This document shows, piece by piece, positions 57,187 through 64,000 of a stretch of 64,000 nt of DNA (the first letter of the stretch is position 1; each line of letters opens with the position of its first letter). This DNA comes from Stentor roeselii (taxonomy: Eukaryota > Ciliophora > Heterotrichea > Heterotrichida > Stentoridae): NCBI GenBank assembly GCA_006503475.1, contig RSEH01000032.1, positions 146,112 to 210,111 of the forward strand. Reading direction: 5' to 3'. The notes beneath the pieces are model-generated. The model searched no databases and was not told the DNA's origin. It was given only the letters and a program-made list of their open reading frames with translations. Position numbers and translations under genes: made by a program.

Positions 57187-59331
57187 ATGGTACTAAAGGC
57201 AAAGAAAACAAAAAAAAACAAAAAATGCAAAAAGAAACAAACAAATCGAATAAAAGACAAAGCTTCCGAACAGATTAAAGTTAGTGAAGAAGGCAAAACT
57301 CAAGGAAAGTCTTGTGAAGAACTCAAAAATCAAAATACATCATTTGATCACGATTATGCTGATGATGAAGAAGCCAAAACTCAAATGAAATTATACAAGT
57401 ATTACTTTAAGTATTCAAATTATAAAGAACAAAATTATTCATGGCCGATGGAAATTTTTAAGGGAAAACATTCAGAGCAGATAAACTGCTGTTCATTTTC
57501 TCCTAATGGAAATATTCTGGCAACTGGATCATCTGACAAAACGGTAAAAATCTGGAATATAAAAGAACAAAGAGAAGAGTTTACTATCAAAGGGCATTCA
57601 GAGAGTGTAAATTGCTGTTCTTACTCTCCTAATGGAAATTATCTTGCAATTGGATCATATAATCAAATTAAAATCTGGAATTTAAAAAAGCAAATAGAAA
57701 AGTTGACTATCAAGGGACATTCAGAGAGGGTTAATTGCTGCTCTTACTCTCCTTCTGGAAATTATCTGGCATTTGGATCAGATATGGTGTGTAAAATTTG
57801 GAATATTAAAAAGCGAAAAGAAGAGTTTACTCTAAGTGGACACTTATGTACAGTTCTCTGCTGTTGTTATACTCCTGATGGAAATTATCTGGCAACTGGT
57901 TCAAGAGACAAAAGGGTTAATATCTGGAATATAAAAGAGCAAAGATTAGAGTCTACTTTGTATGAACATTTGGGGTGGGTAAATTGTTGTTCTTACTCTC
58001 CTGATGGAAATTATCTGGCAACTGGATCATATAATCAGATTAAAATCTGGAATTTTAAAAAGAAAAGCGAAGTGTTCAGTCTTAATAAATATTCAGGTTT
58101 TATACATTGCTTTTCTTATAATCCTGATGGAAATTATTTAGTAGTTGGATCATATATGGGGTTTAAAATCTGGAATATAAAAGAGCAAAGAGAAAAGTTG
58201 ACTATCAAGGGACATTCAGAGATGGTAATTTGCTGTTCTTACTCTCCTGATGGAAATTATCTGGCAACTGGTTCAATAGACAAAACGGTTAAAATATGGA
58301 ATATAAAAGAGCTTAGACAAGAGTTTACTATCAATTTATATCCAGAACGGATAGATTGCTGTTCTTACTCACCTCAATCAAATTATCTGGCAGTGGGCTT
58401 AAGGCACACAACAGTTCAAATATGGAATTTGGAAGAGCAAATAAAAGAGTTTACTTTATATGGACATTCATCTTCAGTTATATGCTGCTCTTTCTTTGCT
58501 GATGAAAGTTATCTGATTACTGGATCTAGTGATTATAAGTTTCTAATCTGGAAAATAAAAAAACGGAGAAAAGATTTAAAATTGAATAATCATTCTAAAG
58601 TAAACAGACATAATAAAATTAAAAACACTCGAAAAAAATTTGAACCAGATAACTATTTAATTACTAGAATCCAAAAACCTATGAACTGTAGATTATTTAC
58701 TATCAAGTTTAATGATAATGATAATAATAGTATTTCATTTTGGAATAGTCGAAATTTTAGTGAAGATTTCCTTTTAAAGTATGAATCATCTACACTTTTA
58801 GGTCTCTACATTATAAATAATGAGGAATTTCTACTAGCGGTTCACAGATCTAGTATTTTTAAAATAGCTTTACAGAACAAATTGCTATATATTCTTAATG
58901 AGAATCTGTATAGATGTATCATTCTAAGAAATAATATTAAATTCCTATTTAAAGATACTAAAGTTGCTATATTTATTCAAAAGTACTATGATGAATATTA
59001 TAAATGGAAAGATATAATTGAAGAGCAATTATCATTCATTGTTAGTAAAGGTATCCTAAACTTTTATAAAAACAATAACTCTGAGATAGCTTTGGAGTTA
59101 TCAAAATATATTGTCAAATTTTCGAATTTGAATTACAGAATTCATAATCTTAACGATGGAGCTAACAGAATCCTGATAAATTTTTTTTCTACAACCGAAT
59201 ATAAAAGGATTGATATCGAAAGAATATATGAATCAAATATTTTGATGTTTTTATATCATTCGATAACAAAATTTGATACTAAGCAAAAGATAGAAAGTTC
59301 ATTAAGTAAATTAGGGAAATTTATTAGTTGA
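57187..59331 (+). CDS. WD40-repeat protein with Lys-rich N-terminus
   Basis: A 714-aa protein. Residues 1-80 are Lys/Glu-rich. About 90-475 hold nine to ten WD40 repeats with strongly conserved units (KGHSERVNCCSYSPSGNYLA, ATGSSDKTVKIWNIKEQ), each carrying the G-H start and I-W-N end. The unusual V-N-C-C-S-Y-S-P-D/N-G-N-Y-L-A core is nearly identical in most repeats, suggesting recent internal expansion or homogenisation. Residues 480-714 are a polar helical tail with no known domain. Role: protein-interaction scaffold; partner unknown. GTCTATAA precedes the ATG. Base composition is more AT-rich than genes in the left half. Confidence 0.85.
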   Translation: MVLKAKKTKKNKKCKKKQTNRIKDKASEQIKVSEEGKTQGKSCEELKNQNTSFDHDYADDEEAKTQMKLYKYYFKYSNYKEQNYSWPMEIFKGKHSEQINCCSFSPNGNILATGSSDKTVKIWNIKEQREEFTIKGHSESVNCCSYSPNGNYLAIGSYNQIKIWNLKKQIEKLTIKGHSERVNCCSYSPSGNYLAFGSDMVCKIWNIKKRKEEFTLSGHLCTVLCCCYTPDGNYLATGSRDKRVNIWNIKEQRLESTLYEHLGWVNCCSYSPDGNYLATGSYNQIKIWNFKKKSEVFSLNKYSGFIHCFSYNPDGNYLVVGSYMGFKIWNIKEQREKLTIKGHSEMVICCSYSPDGNYLATGSIDKTVKIWNIKELRQEFTINLYPERIDCCSYSPQSNYLAVGLRHTTVQIWNLEEQIKEFTLYGHSSSVICCSFFADESYLITGSSDYKFLIWKIKKRRKDLKLNNHSKVNRHNKIKNTRKKFEPDNYLITRIQKPMNCRLFTIKFNDNDNNSISFWNSRNFSEDFLLKYESSTLLGLYIINNEEFLLAVHRSSIFKIALQNKLLYILNENLYRCIILRNNIKFLFKDTKVAIFIQKYYDEYYKWKDIIEEQLSFIVSKGILNFYKNNNSEIALELSKYIVKFSNLNYRIHNLNDGANRILINFFSTTEYKRIDIERIYESNILMFLYHSITKFDTKQKIESSLSKLGKFIS

Positions 59332-60304
59332 TTAGAATAGTTAATGGTTTTGAACTAATGAGTATATTTAATATTTATAATATTGCATTTTTAGTTCAAG
59401 AAGGTCTTTAAGCTGCTGATGTGCCACTGATATAATTCAATAATGAAAAAAATGTTAAAAAATGATTTATCAAGGTATATAAAAAACTTTAGCCGAGTTA
59501 AAATCACTATTTTGAATATATCCTTCCATATATTGAAAGAAACATGATTGAGCAAAATTGAAGTTAAATATGATAAAAGTACTTGATTAAAATTAATATA
59601 TATATACCCTTGCTCTATTCAGCTTTTAATTTGAAATGATTGTAAATGTTTATTGAATTACATTAGATAAACATAAAATATAAGCTTTTCACTTAGAAGC
59701 CTAGGTAACTAGAATTATTAAAGGTATATAAATTTATATGGTAAAACATACTTATATTCTAAAAAATATCATTTTCCTTTCTCTATTAAAATTCTAAGTA
59801 TTCTTCAAATATTTTAGATATATCTAAGGAATAAAAAACCATAGAGATAATTAAGCTTTATCATTTCATTGAAAATATATACCTAATAAAATTATTATTC
59901 ACATAGTTAGTATAAATTACAAGCGCATAACTCATTGTATTTAATTTTCGAGAATATACAGCAGAAACATAATCTGTTGTCAAAATTATGAAGAAGATGT
60001 AAGGAAAGTTTATAATTAAAATAATTGCCGAAATATGAAGAATTGAGTTAAAACTAAACAAAGAGAAAGTAATAGATATATATAATATTATAATGTTTTT
60101 GAATACGCATGACCAGCCAATAGAAATAGCTTATAATCTTCCAGGTTAAAGATAGTTTTATATGATTAATCAGTCATCAAAATACTCTTGATCAAAAGCT
60201 AAATTTCATAAAATTTATAAGATATGTAGAGATTCCTTAAGGAATTGGAAAATTTACTTAAATGATTCAATATCATAATGGTTTTGCTAGATCAAAATTA
60301 ATCA

Positions 60305-60932
60305 TTAATTTTCTTGGGGTATTCGAGCATAGTAAATATTAGGATTATGAGTGCCACCTTAGACCATTTCTCTCTCAACAACCAAAGAGACTTATTTAAT
60401 CTTATAGAACCCATATGGCCCATCATCAATATTTTTATTATGATAATTGGCAATGCTCACTTCTCCAACCCAACCTTACCATATAAGAGATGTAATTTTT
60501 TAAATTATAAACTATTTAAATAATAAATTTTCATTATTTAGAAATTATATGTTTGAGTTTGGTTTTGATTCGAGCTTTAATAATAATATTGGAATTTATT
60601 AAGCGGAACTCTAATTTATTTGGATTGATCTTAGAAATTTCGATAGATAATTTTGAATAAAATTAGAAATTCCAAAATTACTTCATAGTATTTTGATACT
60701 GAGATAATTCGCTCATCTTTTACGACATTCTGTTTCTACCTAAATCTGAATCATCTATTATATATTAAAATATTAATTTTATCAATAAACTAACATAGAC
60801 TCATATGTTTTAAATTCATTTATCCATAAATCAATAATTTCTCTTACTTTTAACTTGTGCATTTATCAATTTTAGATAATTTGAATACTTTAGCGCTGAT
60901 ATTTATTTTCATTTGAATCTATCATTGCGGCT
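60305..60932 (-). pseudogene. Possible decayed gene
   Basis: Lower part (60305-60496, minus): GWVGEVSIANYHNKNIDDGP, YGFYKIK, VSLVVEREMV and GGTHNPNIYYARIPQEN lie in one frame. Three TAA codons interrupt it and a final TAA ends it; G falls 20, 11 and 9 times at codon positions 1-3 over 62 codons. Upper part (60537-60932): SELSQYQNTMK and KLSIEISKINPNKLEFRLIN in another phase recall ciliate TmcB/PAS-type membrane proteins that carry an INPN motif, but this part shows no positional G bias. Tentative. Confidence 0.3.
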
Positions 60933-61479
60933 ACTTTTCAATTTTAAATCAAGCTTTCTGAAACCTCAAAAATAGATTTACCTGAACTAAAAGATAAAAT
61001 TAAGGGTTAAAAATTTTCTAAGTTCCAAAAATAGCAAAAACTCGTAGTGCATTCTAGGCATAGGTTTACTAAGTCAAGTTTTCAATAAAACTCCGTGTTA
61101 TGCCTTGAATACACCAGAAACAGTTTGCAAGTCTTCTGCCTCATCTCGAATAATATTCAAGAGAAATTGATAAGTAAAATTCATAAAAGAGAATTATTAA
61201 ATTTACATTTAAATAAAGTCGTGAATACTAATAATAATCAATCAAGTAAACTTTACATGAAGAAATCAAGGAAGAATAAACAAAAATTACCACAGTCCTC
61301 ATTTTTCTTAAAGAAAGTGTATCTTTTCGATTTGAAGTAAATTTTGTGGTTCTAATCAAAACTAAATTTTTCGAATTCTGAAGTTTTAAAGATTTCTTGA
61401 TTTTAAGTATATGAAACTAGTGATTTAAAGTTTTTTATTGGATAGTTGAACTAAAAACGACTTTTTCCTTCAAAGCATT

Positions 61480-61987
61480 CAGATGTATACTTCTAAGGTT
61501 AAGCCCAAGTTGATAGTCCAGTTTCATTCAGGCCTGGTAAAGTAACGCCTGGGTTTTGAAGGGTGACTTTGGTCAAATCGTTTTTAAATGACGAGAATTT
61601 CTAGAGATTTCTTGAATTATTATAAGATTCTGTCAAGGAAAAATCTGAAAGTAAGTCCAAATCATAAGATATATATTTGGCTTCCATTGAAAACTCCTTA
61701 TTCTGTTAAAGTTTGAATTGTAGCAGATTGTCATTTTTCAAGACAAAATATTTACAAGAAAACATCTGATCAGAGTTTAACATAAAATCTTGGACAATAT
61801 TAAAAAAACATGTCCTGCTCTTGGTTTAAGTGAAGGATTAAGAGACCCTGATAAAAGCATGTCGATTCAATCTCAATGGAGACCCTTGTCAGTACCTGCT
61901 TCACGATTTTCAACTCTAGCCTCTCCTCATTTGAGGACTCCCGATGCTGATAATCTGCCATTTATAAGAAAAATTTTAAATTTGTAA
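61480..61987 (+). pseudogene. Possible gene fragment or pseudogene
   Basis: From the ATG at 61483 coding-like stretches (MYTSKVKPKLIVQFHSGLVK, then MTRISRDFLNYYKILSRKNL and KVSPNHKIYIWLPLKTPYSV) are interrupted by TAA/TGA. After an apparent 1-nt frame change near 61705-61725 the frame ends in an open stretch (ALGLSEGLRDPDKSMSIQSQ, then SRFSTLASPHLRTPDADNLP), closing with TAA at 61985. A 16-nt GT...CAG segment at the frame change could be an intron, but one TAA would still remain. A broken gene is the simplest reading. Confidence 0.33.
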
Positions 61988-62023
61988 GGTTTTAGAGTAA
62001 TTAAAGAAAATAAACTATTTAAT

Positions 62024-64000
62024 CTATAATATTTGAGGGTCAGGTTGATGAAGAAGTTCAGGGCATAGTCGCAGTTTTAAACACTTGTAAATACTCTCTA
62101 TGCAATTTTTTATATACTTGCAAATACTCTCCATGAATTTTTCGATACGTTTGATAAAAAAATCATGCACCGAAAATTCTAAGATTACAAAAATTGCTAA
62201 GTTTATTGCGAATCTTTTAGATTGGAGCTCATGCATGTTCATAATGCAGATAACAGTTATTGATATTAACACCAAATTTATGATAAGCAAAGATTGTAGT
62301 ATAATATGTTTGAATTTTTTAGTTTTTAATTTTCTTATGAATTTAGTTCTTAATTCTCTTTTGAATCTTCTGAATCTTCTAAAAAGATTATTTTGATTTT
62401 CTTGATTATTATTAATTGCGCGAGAACTGTTTATTTGCTGTTCAACTGAATTTGTACCAAAGATATACTCGTTTATAAATAGACCAAGGCATTTTTCGAA
62501 TAAATAACCAATAAAAATAAATAAGATATTAAAGAAAATAATACTCACTAACACTTTGATGACGAAGTCTTGATAACTGATCATTCGATTTGAGAAAAAA
62601 AACGATAACATAAAGATTTCAAAGTATAATTTCGTAAACAATTTCGATGTAGGAATCCAAAGCGGATAACCGGATTTCGACCATCTTAATAATTTGATAA
62701 AGGTACAATTTTTTTCACAAAAATTGCAGATTTTGCTAGAAATATTATTTTCATTCTGATCTTGTTCAGTGCTTTGCGGCACTATAATAGGTGCATTCAT
62801 AAGCACATCGGAAGTCTCATTTTCAGATTTTATTTCTTTTGATACAGAATTTTGATGTTCAGTTAGCTCTGGTAGGGCTTCTAAAGGTAAAATATGAGAT
62901 GTTTCTGAGGTTATAAGTATTGTGCTTTTTTTATATGCTAAAAATAGAAGTACTACTGATATTACCAAAAATACTGAAAAGGCTACATATCCAGCTGCAT
63001 TACTTCCAGGTTTTATTTCTTCATTTTTTTCTAAGTTGTTTTCATTAGGTATATCATAAGTAAACATCACATTTCTCGTTGAAGTTTTACCATCACATTG
63101 GCAAATCGCTGAACTATTGAATAAATTTTTTAAACTGCAGCCCTCGTTTTCCCAGGTCAAATTAGCTTCATTGAGATAATAACAGTTTTCATCTTTTGTC
63201 CTGTTTTCACCATCTGTCGGCACTTCGATATCAAAACTGATGAAATCATCATCAACAATGACTGGCTTTTGATTTTCTATGTCAAACAAGTCGAATAAGA
63301 CGATATCGTAAACGTTTTGACTTTCAGATCGAATTAACCCAAGAGAGACTATTGTGAAGTTAGATGAAGTGTTTAGATAATCACTGATATTCGAAGGAAA
63401 TTTTACTGAATAGTCTTTCTCAGAGCCTTCAAGACTGAAATTATCAAGTTCTTCATTTGAGATGACTTTAATTTCAATTATGATTGATTTCGATTCATAG
63501 TAAAAACCTTGAGTTAGGTTCAATTTTTTTATTATCAACTCGTTCATTACTGAAATAGTTTCAACGACAGAGATGAGGACTTGAATACTTGAAGGTAAAA
63601 TAATATTGCTATTGATAATCAAGATGTTATCAACTACATCTAAAATATTTTCAGCTTGTGCAACAGTGATTCCATTTTCACGATACAACTCAAGAAGACT
63701 ATCAATTATTTCCAGGATTTCAAGAGATTTATTCGCCAAACTTTCAAGACTGACAATTGTTAAATTCAAGGAAATATCTTCATCAAAAAAAGTGTTATTG
63801 GCATTTTCATTAACTTTTACTATTTCTTCTTCTGACATATCGAAAAAGAAAGAGTACCTCGAAATGATATCTAAAACGTTCATCGTCTGATAGATCAAAA
63901 AGTCATTGATGAGTGAAGAGTTCATATAATGATTCAACTCTTCCAATGAATACTCAAAAATTGATTCATAGATTTCATAATAAGAGTAGTTCAATGAAGT
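62024..64000 (-). CDS. GPS-domain multi-pass membrane protein (polycystin/REJ-like), 5' end outside the window
   Basis: The frame is open to the right edge with no ATG, so this is the C-terminal 658 residues of a larger protein. The first about 280 visible residues are an extracellular, Asn-glycosylation-rich helical domain like the GAIN/REJ region. A GPS motif follows (CYYLNEANLTWENEGC, then AICQCDGKT) with the expected four Cys and two aromatic positions, but the usual cleavage site H-L/F-T/S is replaced by DGKTST. Membrane spans follow at about 350-370, two or three at 470-520 and two at about 580-630. The PLAT domain of polycystin-1 is absent. Role: surface adhesion or sensory receptor (inferred). 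Confidence 0.75.
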   Translation of the reverse strand, partial: TSLNYSYYEIYESIFEYSLEELNHYMNSSLINDFLIYQTMNVLDIISRYSFFFDMSEEEIVKVNENANNTFFDEDISLNLTIVSLESLANKSLEILEIIDSLLELYRENGITVAQAENILDVVDNILIINSNIILPSSIQVLISVVETISVMNELIIKKLNLTQGFYYESKSIIIEIKVISNEELDNFSLEGSEKDYSVKFPSNISDYLNTSSNFTIVSLGLIRSESQNVYDIVLFDLFDIENQKPVIVDDDFISFDIEVPTDGENRTKDENCYYLNEANLTWENEGCSLKNLFNSSAICQCDGKTSTRNVMFTYDIPNENNLEKNEEIKPGSNAAGYVAFSVFLVISVVLLFLAYKKSTILITSETSHILPLEALPELTEHQNSVSKEIKSENETSDVLMNAPIIVPQSTEQDQNENNISSKICNFCEKNCTFIKLLRWSKSGYPLWIPTSKLFTKLYFEIFMLSFFFSNRMISYQDFVIKVLVSIIFFNILFIFIGYLFEKCLGLFINEYIFGTNSVEQQINSSRAINNNQENQNNLFRRFRRFKRELRTKFIRKLKTKKFKHIILQSLLIINLVLISITVICIMNMHELQSKRFAINLAIFVILEFSVHDFFIKRIEKFMESICKYIKNCIESIYKCLKLRLCPELLHQPDPQIL

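Larger units (their letters stand above)
59332..62023. other. Long AT-rich spacer with gene relics
   Basis: About 2.7 kb without an intact gene. The segment 59340-60300 is AT-rich and featureless to me. Relic candidates lie at 60305-60932 (minus) and 61480-61987 (plus). A lysine-rich 75-codon frame near 61100-61340 lacks a good ATG and support. Confidence 0.5.

Noticed and set aside
59861-60061. 66-codon hydrophobic minus-strand frame
   Set aside because: It has no ATG start and its hydrophobic content follows from AT-rich DNA.
44579-61987. Whole genome or contig using TAA/TAG/TGA as sense codons
   Set aside because: More than 40 intact genes, including cullin-4 and NOT2, contain no internal stops and end with all three stop codons. 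Coding-like spacers are better explained as relics.
9600-63900. tRNA, rRNA or CRISPR-like arrays
   Set aside because: I looked for T-loop GGTTCRANYCC patterns with matching arms and for spaced direct repeats. None was found apart from the minisatellites, whose units are contiguous.

Overview
The window looks like macronuclear DNA of a heterotrich ciliate, most likely a Stentor-type species. Genes are packed on both strands. Every gene whose frame I repaired by splicing carries introns of exactly 15 nt (GTA...AG, usually with an A at intron position 10). TAA, TAG and TGA all end genes, and none is needed as a sense codon in the intact genes. This combination fits Stentor better than Blepharisma (TGA read as Trp) or Condylostoma (all stops also sense). 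That established knowledge drives the assignment; the species itself is inferred. Most start codons sit a few bases 3' of a TATAA-like motif, so 5' UTRs must be very short.

Region 1 (about 0-41.3 kb) is dense with mostly housekeeping and ciliary genes. They include a coiled-coil protein with a weak axonemal-dynein-light-chain-like start, an EF-hand protein, a TPH-like coiled coil, a secreted beta-propeller protein, a cyclin, an IQ-motif protein, an ankyrin-repeat protein, a SAS-6-like head-domain protein, a two-pass membrane protein, a carbonic-anhydrase-like secreted protein without zinc ligands, cullin-4, a TRP-like channel, a 12-repeat axonemal-type protein, a thioredoxin-fold secreted protein, an E2-fold protein without catalytic cysteine, a Rab2-like GTPase, an ALG12-like membrane protein, two RRM-KH proteins, NOT2 and a CaaX-tailed coiled coil. 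Several genes were recovered only by splicing 15-nt introns. Two minisatellites of about 73-75 bp flank the 754-aa gene at 36.85-39.11 kb.

Region 2 (about 41.3-64 kb) is more AT-rich and gene-poor, with recently amplified families. It holds two paralogous four-pass membrane proteins, three cysteine-rich zinc-finger genes in tandem (two sharing a nearly identical 3' block), a WD40 protein with very similar repeats, and the 3' part of a GPS-domain membrane protein running off the right edge. Between them lie AT-rich spacers of 2-4 kb with stretches that look like decayed genes (one kelch-like) full of in-frame stops.

Functional themes are ciliary and basal-body structure, RNA regulation (NOT2 divergently next to an RRM-KH gene, with a second RRM-KH gene 5 kb away), ubiquitin signalling (cullin-4, pseudo-E2), and apparently catalysis-free members of enzyme families. 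No tRNA, rRNA, CRISPR array or intact transposon was seen.
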